64,000 nucleotides of DNA from JBCAWW01 sp045106675. GTDB lineage: Bacteria; Bacteroidota; Bacteroidia; J057. Within the stretch, counting starts at the first letter, position 1, and the number at the start of each line of letters is the position of its first letter. Below are positions 1-8,074 of this stretch, one piece after another. The position numbers and the translations under genes are program-made. Below the pieces are notes generated by a model. The model made no database searches. It was not told the origin of the DNA and saw nothing but the letters and a program-made list of their open reading frames with translations. The stretch covers positions 1-64,000 of the forward strand of contig JBGCFA010000215.1 in NCBI GenBank assembly GCA_045106675.1, in the 5' to 3' direction.

Positions 1-221
1 TTGTCGAGGCTCACACCACAAAGTTTGACCGAACCCGTAGAAGCACGATCTAAACCAGCGCATAGCCCTAAGAGAGTCGTTTTGCCACTGCCGGAAGGTC
101 CTACGATGGCATTGGTCGTTCCCGCAGGGATCTGAAAATCAACTCCCTCCAATACTGTCAATGCTTTTTCTCCGCTGGTAAATGTTTTGCCTAATGATTG
201 TACTTCAAGGATAGAATCCAT
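1..221 (-). CDS. ABC transporter ATP-binding protein (LolD/YbbA type), 3' part outside window
   Basis: Reverse-strand frame opening with ATG at 219-221 and running off the window edge, so only about 73 N-terminal residues are visible. Walker A motif GPSGSGKTT lies at residues 41-49 and is preceded by the usual A-loop/strand region of ABC ATPases (MDSILEVQSLGKTF start). A short ATPase divergent from a tesA-like esterase gene, 46 nt apart, is the familiar ybbA/tesA arrangement; family knowledge then suggests an ATPase of a MacB/LolCDE-like permease acting on lipoproteins or small molecules. The signature motif and Walker B are not in view, so the substrate cannot be named. Confidence 0.85.
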   Translation of the reverse strand, partial: MDSILEVQSLGKTFTSGEKALTVLEGVDFQIPAGTTNAIVGPSGSGKTTLLGLCAGLDRASTGSVKLCGVSLD

Positions 222-267
222 ATCTGCCTCTGTGCTTTTCTTGATTAATTGTTAATTTGGAAACAAG

Positions 268-969
268 ATGCGAATATTCACCTTCCTATTTCTCACTGCA
301 AGTTTGATGCTTGCTTGCCAAAACGAGCCAGCAGAGTCTCAAAAAGAAGTGCGCGCCAAAACGGTTGCGCCCAAAGAGAACCCGCCACAAACTAAACTAG
401 ATACGGACGAAGATAGTCAATGGATCGTTTTTTTCGGTAATAGTTTGACTGCTGGCTATGGCTTGAGCCAAGAACAGGCATTTCCGGCCTTGATTCAGCG
501 TAAAATCAGGAATGCAGAACTTAAGTACAAAGTTTACAATGCGGGTGAAAGCGGGGCTACTTCAGCTGATGGCGTTTCGAGAATCGAGTTTTTGCTCAAT
601 CAGATACCGCCGATAGAAGTTTTTGTGCTGGAACTAGGCGCAAACGATGGGCTGAGAGGCATACAACCAGTAGAAACCCAAAATAATCTGCAAAAAATCA
701 TCGATCAGGTAAAGACCCGCTACCCAGAGGTTTCTATCGTGATCGCTGGCATGGAAGTGCCCCCCAATATGGGAGACACTTATGCCGATGAATTTAGAGA
801 AGTATTTCGCAATCTTGCCATCGTCAATCAGACGGCCTTGATTCCCTTTTTACTTGAAGGAGTGGCTGGTGATCCTGATTTGAATCTTGAAGATGGTATA
901 CATCCAACCGTAGAAGGGCATGAAATCGTCGCTGAAAATGTTTGGATGCAATTGAAGGATCTACTCTAA
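268..969 (+). CDS. tesA: Arylesterase / GDSL-type lysophospholipase (TesA-like lipoprotein)
   Basis: 233 residues. The N-terminus is a lipoprotein signal with the lipobox ending at Cys17 (LMLAC), then a charged linker of about 35 residues and an SGNH hydrolase domain. Block I is GNSLTAGYGL with nucleophile Ser59, the oxyanion Gly is in GESGAT, Asn is in LGANDG, and the catalytic Asp209/His212 are in DGIHPTVEGH. Family members hydrolyse acyl esters and lysophospholipids in the periplasm; here the enzyme is probably membrane-anchored. It lies divergent from the ABC ATPase gene. Its last 9 nt overlap the end of the convergent outer-membrane gene. Confidence 0.88.
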   Translation: MRIFTFLFLTASLMLACQNEPAESQKEVRAKTVAPKENPPQTKLDTDEDSQWIVFFGNSLTAGYGLSQEQAFPALIQRKIRNAELKYKVYNAGESGATSADGVSRIEFLLNQIPPIEVFVLELGANDGLRGIQPVETQNNLQKIIDQVKTRYPEVSIVIAGMEVPPNMGDTYADEFREVFRNLAIVNQTALIPFLLEGVAGDPDLNLEDGIHPTVEGHEIVAENVWMQLKDLL

Positions 970-1665
970 CCAAGTCCCTTTCATACTGCCGCTGTCCTCA
1001 AATCTCCAGAAATAAACCATCAAGCCGAGAGAAAAGTGTTGGCGTGCTGGTTCGATTCCAGCGTAGTTGATTGTAAGCCGATCAGAAGTATCCTTGATGA
1101 ATGGACCAAAGCCACCTTGGTATTGAGCGCTTAACCAAAGACCGCTGGCCAATTGATAATCTATTCCTGCAATGGCTGAGAAACTGGGCGAGACAATAAC
1201 GCTAACCCCACTGCCTTTTCCTTGCCAATCATCACCTGCTACCGAGACAAAATCAGAACGAGAAGCAAAGACAAAGTCGGCTTGTATTCCCGCGTTCAGC
1301 CGAAGCTGATCTCTCAAATAGTAGTTGAATTGTAGGGGGATGCCAGCCATGTATAGTCGTCTGAAAGTTTCTTTACCATAAAATTCATACTGATTCTGGC
1401 CTGCTAATGCACCCGGAAAATAGCGGTAGATATCAAGACTCATTTGAGGATTCCAACTTCTAACAGTTAGCCCGCTTCTAAAACCAAAACGCGTACATCG
1501 TTCTACTACTAAGCCGACTTTCCCATCCAAACTGCCATTGCTGCTGATTTGGGCCGCGCCCAACACGCCTACTTTATAGAGGTTTTCTGGATGAGGGTCA
1601 GCGTTCTGCGCAGCAACGAATGAAATGAAAGCGAGGGAAAGGATTACAAAAAGGAGGTGTCGCAT
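961..1665 (-). CDS. PorT-like outer-membrane beta-barrel protein
   Basis: 234 residues with a Sec signal peptide (cleavage expected near FVAAQ). The mature part alternates polar and hydrophobic residues in short strands, with typical barrel features: GVLGAAQ near the start, a LPLQFNYYLR-like strand (here IPLQFNYYLRDQLRL) and a C-terminal strand FSLGLMVYFWRF. This fits the Bacteroidota outer-membrane beta-barrel family of small 8-stranded barrels. No function can be assigned. It converges on the tesA-like gene with a 9-nt overlap. A mini-hairpin of the dispersed family lies exactly at the signal-peptide junction (1602-1616). Confidence 0.7.
   Translation of the reverse strand: MRHLLFVILSLAFISFVAAQNADPHPENLYKVGVLGAAQISSNGSLDGKVGLVVERCTRFGFRSGLTVRSWNPQMSLDIYRYFPGALAGQNQYEFYGKETFRRLYMAGIPLQFNYYLRDQLRLNAGIQADFVFASRSDFVSVAGDDWQGKGSGVSVIVSPSFSAIAGIDYQLASGLWLSAQYQGGFGPFIKDTSDRLTINYAGIEPARQHFSLGLMVYFWRFEDSGSMKGTWLE
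1602..1616 (-). repeat. Dispersed mini-hairpin with AACG tail
   Basis: Read on the minus strand: TTGC-TGC-GCAG then AACGC. Four-pair stem with one T.G wobble at the base, TGC loop. It falls in the codons for AAQNA at the signal-peptide junction of the outer-membrane gene. Confidence 0.45.
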
Positions 1666-1838
1666 ATAGAGAGTGTTTGTTTACTCTCATACTCGTAGCT
1701 GAAGCCGGAATCGTTGGGGGTAAAAATATTTCTCTTTTTTCGCTACTCGCGAATGAATAATCGATAAGACAGGACGAATATTGGATTGCTAGCTGAGCAA
1801 AATGACAAAGGTCAGAGCTTGCTGGAAATCGAAATACA

Positions 1839-1970
1839 ATGAAAAACCTAATCCTTCTCTTAAGTGCTTTATTGCTCGTGCAACTGACTTGGTCGCAAGA
1901 CTTTTAGGCACAATTTGCCAAGGAGCGTATCGCTGAATTGAAGTAATCAGCGCAGCTATAAGAGATGAAT
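1839..1970 (+). pseudogene. Remnant of a small secreted-protein gene
   Basis: ATG at 1839 opens a textbook signal peptide (MKNLILLLSALLLVQLTWSQDF, split here for reading as MKNLILLLSALL and LVQLTWSQDF) that meets TAG at 1905-1907. In the same frame the sequence continues with AQFAKERIAELK, then TAA and a further TAA. The hydrophobic core plus the WSQ cleavage site is too good for chance, while what follows is a helical-looking stub broken by stops. The likeliest reading is a decayed small secreted protein; a genuine 22-residue peptide is an alternative that cannot be excluded. Confidence 0.45.
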
Positions 1971-1987
1971 TCGCGCTCATATGTACC

Positions 1988-2044
1988 AAGGCTCTTTAGC
2001 ATTTTTGTCTACCGCTTCGCGGAACGATTGTGCTAAAGAGCCTT
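1988..2044 (-). terminator. 14-bp inverted repeat downstream of the isomerase gene
   Basis: AAGGCTCTTTAGCA at 1988-2001 is exactly complementary to TGCTAAAGAGCCTT at 2031-2044, with a 29-nt loop. It begins 5 nt after the stop of the minus-strand isomerase gene. The loop itself contains a complete mini-hairpin (2012-2026). The long loop and lack of a T run make it an atypical terminator; it may instead protect the 3' end. Confidence 0.6.
2012..2026 (+). repeat. Dispersed mini-hairpin nested in terminator loop
   Basis: CCGC-TTC-GCGG followed by AACG. Perfect 4-bp stem with TTC loop, intergenic, inside the loop of the 1988-2044 inverted repeat. Confidence 0.6.
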
Positions 2045-2049
2045 TCTGT

Positions 2050-2943
2050 TTACAAAAACTTCTGGAGATTTGCCTTGAAGTAAGCCGCGCTATCAGCTGC
2101 GCTTTGCATAGAGTTTTGGGCAAAATTGCCTCCTTGCTCGATGTAGAAGTATTCCAGTCCAGACTCAACTGGATCAGGTAGGATATCTAAATAGTTGATT
2201 GAGCCATTGCCCAGTTCACTATAATCTCGCGTGACTTTGTCCATGTCTTTGATGTGCCACATGACAAAGCGACCCGGCTGTTGTTTGATCAATTCCTTGG
2301 GCGTAGTGCGGCCCGCATGCATCACCCAATACATATCCATTTGTAGTTTGACCAAGTCTGGATCAGTATCTCTTAAGATGATATCATAGCCGCAACTGCC
2401 GTCATGGTCTTCAAATTCAAAGCCATGATTATGATAGGCAAAACCAAGTCCCGCAGCACTGACTTGCTCACCGATGAGATTGAGTTTGCCCGCCATGAGT
2501 TTGAAGTTGTCCATCGTCCTTTGTTCGGGAGCGATCCAAGGCCAAGTGATATAGGGTGAGTTCACCGCTTTGGCTCCTTCTATACATTTGTCTACAAATC
2601 GTTTGAGTTCATCATCAGACTTATCCAAGAAAGGCGCAAAACCATAATGCCCACTCGTAACCGTCAAGCCAAGATCATCTAGTCTTTGCTTAAATTCTGC
2701 GGATTTGAAACCATAAAAAGTACCATTTTCATGATCAAAGCCATAAGTTTCAAAATCTTCATAACCCATCCCTTTCAAGGACTGCAAAGTACCTAGCGGA
2801 TCTTTGGACATATAATCTCGGATGGAAAAAAGCTGATAGCCCAATTTGTATTTCGCTTTACTCTCCATATTACAACTAGCTAAGGGGAATAATGCAGCGG
2901 CACTTAATACTCCAGTTCTGGCGATAAAACTTCGACGATTCAT
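2050..2943 (-). CDS. Tat-type sugar phosphate isomerase/epimerase (TIM barrel)
   Basis: 297 residues. The N-terminus MNRRSFIARTG followed by a hydrophobic stretch and LASC looks like a twin-arginine signal ending in a lipobox, so the protein is probably exported folded and lipid-anchored. The rest matches the xylose-isomerase-like TIM barrel family (AP endonuclease 2 superfamily): YHNHGFEFE, LQMDMYWVMHAG and WHIKDMD carry the His/Glu/Asp metal ligands. Such proteins act on sugars or keto-sugars next to Gfo/Idh/MocA oxidoreductases; a second member sits at 60554-61474. The exact substrate is unknown. Confidence 0.85.
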   Translation of the reverse strand: MNRRSFIARTGVLSAAALFPLASCNMESKAKYKLGYQLFSIRDYMSKDPLGTLQSLKGMGYEDFETYGFDHENGTFYGFKSAEFKQRLDDLGLTVTSGHYGFAPFLDKSDDELKRFVDKCIEGAKAVNSPYITWPWIAPEQRTMDNFKLMAGKLNLIGEQVSAAGLGFAYHNHGFEFEDHDGSCGYDIILRDTDPDLVKLQMDMYWVMHAGRTTPKELIKQQPGRFVMWHIKDMDKVTRDYSELGNGSINYLDILPDPVESGLEYFYIEQGGNFAQNSMQSAADSAAYFKANLQKFL

Positions 2944-3055
2944 AAGGCTTAGGTTGAAAGAGGTAGGAATTGAAATTACGAGATGGTACTCAATTTATCA
3001 GGTATTCTGAGCTTAAAAGCTAATCTTTTCTAGAAAGGCTTCATTTTTTTCCTTC

Positions 3056-3070
3056 CTGCTTCGCAGAACG
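3056..3070 (+). repeat. Dispersed mini-hairpin
   Basis: CTGC-TTC-GCAG followed by AACGC, perfect stem, in the 241-nt gap between the isomerase and SPFH genes. Confidence 0.6.
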
Positions 3071-3127
3071 CTAAAGTTCTTCTCTATAGCGGAGAAACTA
3101 AACCTTTGCCAAAAGTCAATATACCGA

Positions 3128-3163
3128 AAGCCGACTTCTTTCACGGTGAAAAGAAGTCGGCTT
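3128..3163 (-). terminator. Strong hairpin downstream of the SPFH gene
   Basis: AAGCCGACTTCTT pairs with AAGAAGTCGGCTT (3151-3163) and the stem continues inward through TCAC/GTGA with a bulge. It lies 22 nt after the SPFH stop. No clear T run on either side. Confidence 0.6.
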
Positions 3164-3184
3164 CATACGCAGTAAACAGAATCT

Positions 3185-4090
3185 CTATTTTTTCTTGGGT
3201 GCTTCCCACAGATCTTGGTTCAATCCCCAGATAGGAGTTCCTCCCGGATTGATGATCAGTTTGCTATTAGGAGAGCTTGAGATATCTTTGACGGCTTCAA
3301 TCGAATGGAGTCTCAACACTTCCTCTGTGAGAGATTGCTGCAGGAGATCATTGGCCTTAGCATCTGCTTCTGCTTGAAGAAGGGTAGCATTGGCCTGACC
3401 CTCAGCTTTGAGTTCTGCGGCACGCTTTTCGCCTTCTGCCTTCAGGATTTCTACTTGTTGTTCACCCCTTGCTTCAATGATTCTACGTTCTGCATCTGCT
3501 TCCTGCTGCTGCTTTACAAATTGCATACGTTGGGCTTCCTGCTCTGCTTCCAATTTTTGTTCGATGGTTCTGCGCAAGCCTTCTGGCAGTTGGATGCTCT
3601 TGAGCAATACATTGTCCAGCACAATCCCGCGTTGAGCCAAAGTGGTATTCATTTTGTCTCTGATTTCTAGTTCGATTACCGACCGCTCACCTGAGTGGAG
3701 GTCTTTGGCAAAAAATCGTGCGGCTACATCTGAGGATGCTGAGCGGAAAACTGGGAGGATCAACTGACTTTCGAAGTCTGCGCCCACATCTTTGAGTAGC
3801 TGGGGGACAGACATCGGGTCAAGATGGTAGATAATGGAAATTTCCGCCTGAACGGTAAGCCCTTCTTTGGAAGGAAGGGGAAGTTGTAGTTTCAGGTTTT
3901 TGGTGCGAGTCGGAATCTTGAATACAACGGTATTTATTGGATTGACTCGAGTCCGGCCTTCGAGGATAGGAACTGGATCAATGACTCCTTTTTTGCGCTT
4001 GACACCTACTTGCCCTTGCTGTATGGTGGTACAGGAGGAAAGAATACTTAGCGTGAGAATAGTAATTGCGAGGGTCAATAATCGATTCAT
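3185..4090 (-). CDS. SPFH/prohibitin-family lipoprotein
   Basis: 301 residues. Signal with lipobox at Cys20 (LSILSSC). The SPFH core spans about residues 40-185 (GVIDPVPILEGRT, FKIPTRTKN, LQLPLPSKEGLTV). A charged, Ala/Glu-rich coiled coil follows to about residue 265, and a short tail. Prohibitin-type proteins form membrane-associated rings that scaffold proteases or other membrane proteins. Most have an N-terminal anchor helix; a lipid anchor puts this one on the periplasmic or outer-membrane side. It stands alone, with hairpins on both flanks. Confidence 0.85.
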   Translation of the reverse strand: MNRLLTLAITILTLSILSSCTTIQQGQVGVKRKKGVIDPVPILEGRTRVNPINTVVFKIPTRTKNLKLQLPLPSKEGLTVQAEISIIYHLDPMSVPQLLKDVGADFESQLILPVFRSASSDVAARFFAKDLHSGERSVIELEIRDKMNTTLAQRGIVLDNVLLKSIQLPEGLRRTIEQKLEAEQEAQRMQFVKQQQEADAERRIIEARGEQQVEILKAEGEKRAAELKAEGQANATLLQAEADAKANDLLQQSLTEEVLRLHSIEAVKDISSSPNSKLIINPGGTPIWGLNQDLWEAPKKK

Positions 4091-4327
4091 GGTTAAGTGG
4101 TTTTATGATTAATTATGCTACCCTAAAAAGCCAAAATTGACCGAATATGTTTGATTATGCATGACACGCATGGTCAGAAATATGAGACGAATATTCATTT
4201 CTCTCTTCTTTTCTGCTCTTTTCCGGTTTAAATTATCGGAGTACACCCAGATACAATAGCTGTCATTATCCGAAGGGAGGCTAACTGGGATCTCTTGTAA
4301 AATGGCAATTGGAACGAGCGAGACAAA

Positions 4328-4342
4328 CGTTCTGCGAAGCAG
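4328..4342 (-). repeat. Dispersed mini-hairpin
   Basis: On the minus strand CTGC-TTC-GCAG followed by AACG: identical in stem and loop to the copy at 3056 but opposite orientation. Intergenic. Confidence 0.6.
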
Positions 4343-4355
4343 CCTATAAAAAAAA

Positions 4356-4383
4356 GTAGGTCCGACGAAATCGCCGAACCTAC
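4356..4383 (-). terminator. Intrinsic terminator of the M4 metalloprotease gene
   Basis: GTAGGT (4356-4361) pairs with ACCTAC (4378-4383), with further CGA/TCG pairing inside. On the minus strand a run of eight or more T follows (A run at 4347-4355). It lies 22 nt after the stop. Confidence 0.8.
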
Positions 4384-4404
4384 AATCAATATTTTATCTG
4401 GAGC

Positions 4405-7400
4405 TTAGTACTTCACCACCTTTACCGTCTGCTGATCTTCACCGATCCATACTCTGAGTAAGTATGAGCCAGCGGCAAGCTCAGGTAGATTGATTTGACT
4501 TTGCTGTGGTCCGGCTGCTTTCATTTGAGACTGGCTGCGCCAAACGCTTTGTCCCATCAAATTTTGTAATTCCATATTGACCTCCATTGACTGAGGGAGA
4601 TTGTATTGGACTTTGAGCAATTGCTCCATTGGATTGGGACCTACTTGTAGATTGTAGAGAGCTACCAAATCAGGCTGTACCGAAAGTGGTCTTTGACCAT
4701 CTACATACCAAACTCCCCATTTAGCTTCACCAATCAAACCCGCAGCGGAACCTCCCGGACTAATCTTATCAGCCGCAAGGGGTATCACTGCAATGATCTT
4801 ATCGCCATTGGTATTATTGGCATTGAAGATGATCTTATCATCGTTTTTAGAGTAGGAGGGTACGCTGAGCACACCATTTTGGAAAACTGTCCCGATGTCT
4901 CCTGTCTCGACATTACCCGCTAGCAGGTAATTTTCATTGAGGTTTTGATCGATATAGTCAAAGGCGATGATATTGGGAGAGTTTTTGGAATAAACAGCAT
5001 TACCAACACTGATGCCATCAGCTAGATTTTGGAAAATCTTATGTATCGTACCGTCTCCCCACGAATTGAATGTATTGTCCCAAACTTTGATCTCGCCAAT
5101 GTCCCAATATTCACGATCATCCCCACTATTGTTGGGAATACGGTTGAATGAATCATACAGCAAATACTCGCCCGTATAATCCCACTCCAAGGCATCTGCA
5201 TAGAGTACACCTCCAGAACTTACGCCCTGCGTAAAGGTCGGATTGTATAGCCGAAACTTGGCCCATTGTTGTAAAACATAGCTGTAGACATAGATTGAAG
5301 TATCGATATTGATCGAGATCGCGGCAAATTTAGATCCATCCTTAGAGATGGCCACATTGTCCCAAAACTGATCTGTCGTAATGTTTTGCTCTTGGGGATT
5401 CGTTGGATTGAGAAACAAACCTTTGACATCGTGGAGGTTATCTACAAAATAGCCAAGCTGGCCATCGTCAGTTACACTCACTTTGCCGAGGTGCTCAGTC
5501 TGACTCAACTCTTGAAAGTTGCTCCCAGTGGTTGAGGATAGATACATCGTCCCAGCACTGAAGTCATCTGTATCAGTACTGAGGATGAAATCCTGTCCAG
5601 TATGACCCGGAATTTGTGGATCAGGATCGACGGTACCACCGCCTCCTCCTCCGCCACCACCACCGCCAGCGTTTCCAAGCCCGACAGCAGCATAAGCGTT
5701 CTGCGCAGCAGTAACCTCAGCAGAATTGGCGCCATAAAGATCCTCCGCAGCTTGTATCACCGCAATGCGACAATCGATAAACTGAGAAGAACGACTCAAA
5801 TATTGCGTTAAGGCACGATAGAAAACGAGTTCTGCTTTGTTACGGTCAAAATTTACCTCCTCACAAAACTTATAAAAAGCATAGTTGGCAATCCCACTAT
5901 TGATGTGTACGCCGCCATTGTCTTGTGAACCATTGAAGATTTCGGACATCTCTCGTGGTTGATAACCAGGATTGCTCAATGGATTTGAACCTGCTGGGTA
6001 GCCATTGTGAGGATTGGATACATCACGTAGAAGACCAGTTGGGAAAGTGCTGGTGTTAGGAATGATGTCTTCGCCCAAGGCCCAATCATTGCGATCGATC
6101 ATTACACCAAATATATCCGCAAACGACTCGTTCAGGGCACCTGACTGACCTTGATACTCTAGATTAGCAGAGTTTTGGATCACACCATGCGCCATCTCGT
6201 GTCCCGCTACGTCAAGCGCACCCGCCAAAGGCGAAAACGCTCCTCCTCCATTGCCATAAAACATGGCCGCTCCGTTCCAGAAGGCATTGTCCATGCCCGA
6301 ACCATTGTCTTCGGCGACATTGATAAAGGAGATGATGTCGCCACCGCTGCCATTGATCGAACTACGGTTGAAAGTAGTCCGAAAGTAGTCATAACAAAGG
6401 CTCGCATTTTTATGGGCCGAAATCTGCTTAGGATTCCAAGTATTGTTGTTGGAAGTGATATCGCTATAGTTAGGATTGCTCGGTGAGGTATTGTTGAAAT
6501 CTGCCGTGACGATAAATCCCTGATCATTATTAGGCAGATTATTGGTCGGGCCAGTGTACATATCTTTAGAAGCGTCTAAGAGATAATAAGTGCCATTAGG
6601 CGCTTCAAATACATTGACAGTTTGGCTCTGACCGTTGAGGTCGTTGCCAGTCGCAGTAGTCGGCCCGATAGAGCAAGTATGATCGTAATGATTGAGGATC
6701 ATACCGTTTTCCGCATCTACAAAGTACATCCAATGCTGCAAGAAATTGGGGCGGAGTTCTACGGAGTAAGCAAGGCGCAAACCATGCTCCTCACTAGGAT
6801 AAAGCCATAGCTCGGTGATAGGGCCTGTATAGTTGAGCATATCTTGTTCAGCCGCTGTCAGCGAACGATAAGTCGCATGATTGGCGATATCTTGGATGGC
6901 TAATTGAGCCGCCGCATCTCCACTGAGAGAAGGTTGTACATCATAAAAATGAGGACTAGCTACAAAGCGACCATTGAGCATTTCGTGGTTTGGGCTAAAG
7001 TGTAAAATCCCTTGGGCACCATAGATCGGTACGCCCATATGCGATTGCTGAATACGGATATGAGTATGTCCAAGATCATCCGTTTCGGAACGCTCAATCA
7101 AGAGCTCTTGCTCAGGATGCTCAAACGGTAAAACAGAAGCCGCCGATTGCATATACTGGCTCAATGCCATTGCGGGATTGCTTCGTTCGATCATCGTGGC
7201 ATTTTCTGCTCTATCGCGCTTGAGGAAAATCGGTAAGCCTGTTTCGGCGGCGTATTCGATCTGCCAGACGTGATTTTGAGCAGCGTTTGCTCCTATGTTT
7301 TGGACATTGAGTGTTTGGTGGCGAGGACTTAGCGGCTGCGCCGAACGCTCGACTCCATTGATCTCCACAGCCTGGAAACTAGGAGCGACATGAGCCTGAG

Positions 7401-7491
7401 GACTTTTGCGCTTGTCGTCCATTGTCTGTTGGGCTAAAAGTGTGCTGGACCCGAAAACAAGGAGTATGAGTAGGTAGAAGTATTTCTTCAT
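4405..7491 (-). CDS. Secreted M4 (thermolysin-family) metalloprotease with T9SS sorting domain
   Basis: 1028 residues. Signal peptide, then an FTP/PepSY-type propeptide (to about residue 290), then the M4 catalytic domain: zinc motif HEMAH at 431-435, third ligand Glu455 in GALNESFAD, and GGVHINSGI with the transition-state His. A run of 11 Gly (about residue 607-617) links to a region of about 270 residues with beta-propeller-like repeats (VSVTDDGQLGYFV, VAISKDGSKFAAI). The last 80 residues are a type A T9SS sorting domain (VGPNPMEQLL ... VVKY). The protein is predicted to be exported by Sec, processed, and released or surface-attached by T9SS. A small lipoprotein gene lies 9 nt upstream, probably co-transcribed. 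Confidence 0.92.
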   Translation of the reverse strand: MKKYFYLLILLVFGSSTLLAQQTMDDKRKSPQAHVAPSFQAVEINGVERSAQPLSPRHQTLNVQNIGANAAQNHVWQIEYAAETGLPIFLKRDRAENATMIERSNPAMALSQYMQSAASVLPFEHPEQELLIERSETDDLGHTHIRIQQSHMGVPIYGAQGILHFSPNHEMLNGRFVASPHFYDVQPSLSGDAAAQLAIQDIANHATYRSLTAAEQDMLNYTGPITELWLYPSEEHGLRLAYSVELRPNFLQHWMYFVDAENGMILNHYDHTCSIGPTTATGNDLNGQSQTVNVFEAPNGTYYLLDASKDMYTGPTNNLPNNDQGFIVTADFNNTSPSNPNYSDITSNNNTWNPKQISAHKNASLCYDYFRTTFNRSSINGSGGDIISFINVAEDNGSGMDNAFWNGAAMFYGNGGGAFSPLAGALDVAGHEMAHGVIQNSANLEYQGQSGALNESFADIFGVMIDRNDWALGEDIIPNTSTFPTGLLRDVSNPHNGYPAGSNPLSNPGYQPREMSEIFNGSQDNGGVHINSGIANYAFYKFCEEVNFDRNKAELVFYRALTQYLSRSSQFIDCRIAVIQAAEDLYGANSAEVTAAQNAYAAVGLGNAGGGGGGGGGGGTVDPDPQIPGHTGQDFILSTDTDDFSAGTMYLSSTTGSNFQELSQTEHLGKVSVTDDGQLGYFVDNLHDVKGLFLNPTNPQEQNITTDQFWDNVAISKDGSKFAAISINIDTSIYVYSYVLQQWAKFRLYNPTFTQGVSSGGVLYADALEWDYTGEYLLYDSFNRIPNNSGDDREYWDIGEIKVWDNTFNSWGDGTIHKIFQNLADGISVGNAVYSKNSPNIIAFDYIDQNLNENYLLAGNVETGDIGTVFQNGVLSVPSYSKNDDKIIFNANNTNGDKIIAVIPLAADKISPGGSAAGLIGEAKWGVWYVDGQRPLSVQPDLVALYNLQVGPNPMEQLLKVQYNLPQSMEVNMELQNLMGQSVWRSQSQMKAAGPQQSQINLPELAAGSYLLRVWIGEDQQTVKVVKY
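5697..5711 (-). repeat. Dispersed mini-hairpin within the M4 protease gene
   Basis: Minus strand CTGC-TGC-GCAG then AACGC, perfect stem. It encodes AAQNA, as does the copy at 1602, just before the poly-Gly linker. Confidence 0.5.
7333..7347 (+). repeat. Dispersed mini-hairpin within the M4 protease gene
   Basis: CGGC-TGC-GCCG then AACGC, perfect stem, in the N-terminal propeptide region of the protease gene and on the strand opposite to it. Confidence 0.5.
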
Positions 7492-7500
7492 AGCAGTTTA

Positions 7501-7929
7501 TTATTCTTTAGGAACGAGATTCATGAGTTGTTGGTACATATCTTTGAGCGATTCTGGTGCAGTAGTGTCTTGGATCGCAAAGGCGGCATGATAGAGGCTG
7601 TCTCCTTGTTGGACTTCTAGATACTGAGTCATATTGCCAGGATTATTGTAGCTCAAAGCAGTGCTATCCATCTCTGTCAAATGCTCAAATATTGGTTTAT
7701 AAAGTTTCTTTTTGAGGTGAACTATATGTTGCATCGTCGTATCGGGATCTTTTTGCATAAATAGATCCCCATTATCTAAGAGCTGATAGTGCGTATAATA
7801 ACCCGTAAATCCACCTCCAGAGCCAAATTTGATTTTCGCTTCGCTATAGGTTTCTGGATCAACAGGGCGGGATCTACAAGAAAATAGGATCATACCGATC
7901 AGTAAGTGTGTGAGTAGTAGCGTCTTCAT
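7501..7929 (-). CDS. Small lipoprotein of unknown function, upstream of the M4 protease
   Basis: 142 residues. Lipobox at Cys18 (MILFSC). The mature part begins with a KFGSGGGFTGYYTHYQLLD segment, then DNGDLFMQ and a helical C-terminus (SLKDMYQQLMNL). I do not recognise a named domain. It ends 9 nt before the protease start on the same strand, so the two are almost certainly one transcript. This makes a partner role (inhibitor, folding or surface retention factor) conceivable, but nothing in the sequence proves it. Confidence 0.7.
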   Translation of the reverse strand: MKTLLLTHLLIGMILFSCRSRPVDPETYSEAKIKFGSGGGFTGYYTHYQLLDNGDLFMQKDPDTTMQHIVHLKKKLYKPIFEHLTEMDSTALSYNNPGNMTQYLEVQQGDSLYHAAFAIQDTTAPESLKDMYQQLMNLVPKE

Positions 7930-7994
7930 ATAGATATTTTATCTCCTCTTTGGATGGTAAAACTGGCTCTAAGGTAACAGAATAATACAAAAAT

Positions 7995-8018
7995 ACGGGT
8001 GACCCTAAGGCCACCCGT
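7995..8018 (-). terminator. Intrinsic terminator after the 203-residue secreted protein gene
   Basis: ACGGGTG (7995-8001) pairs with CACCCGT (8012-8018). On the minus strand it is followed by ATTTTTG. It lies 57 nt after the stop at 8075. Confidence 0.7.
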
Positions 8019-8074
8019 TCATGAATTGTATACAATAAGATTCTTAGCCTGTGGGCAGGCTTTCAATTACTGTC

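Larger units (their letters stand above)
1666..2049. other. Intergenic region: gene remnant plus terminator
   Basis: 384 nt without an intact gene. It holds a short signal-peptide-like frame that stops early (1839-1907, see separate entry) and a 14-bp inverted repeat at 1988-2044. The segment 1666-1838 is upstream of the minus-strand outer-membrane gene; I see no convincing TAnnTTTG promoter in it. Confidence 0.6.
4091..4404. other. Intergenic region with mini-hairpin and terminator
   Basis: 314 nt. It contains a mini-hairpin (4328-4342) and the terminator of the metalloprotease gene (4356-4383). The part nearest the SPFH gene is AT-rich and should carry its promoter, but no good TAnnTTTG match was found. 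Confidence 0.6.

Noticed and set aside
5640..5680. Repeat of GGX codons (poly-Gly) as a mobile or CRISPR-like repeat
   Set aside because: It is a simple Gly linker in the protease; no spacers or regular unit length.
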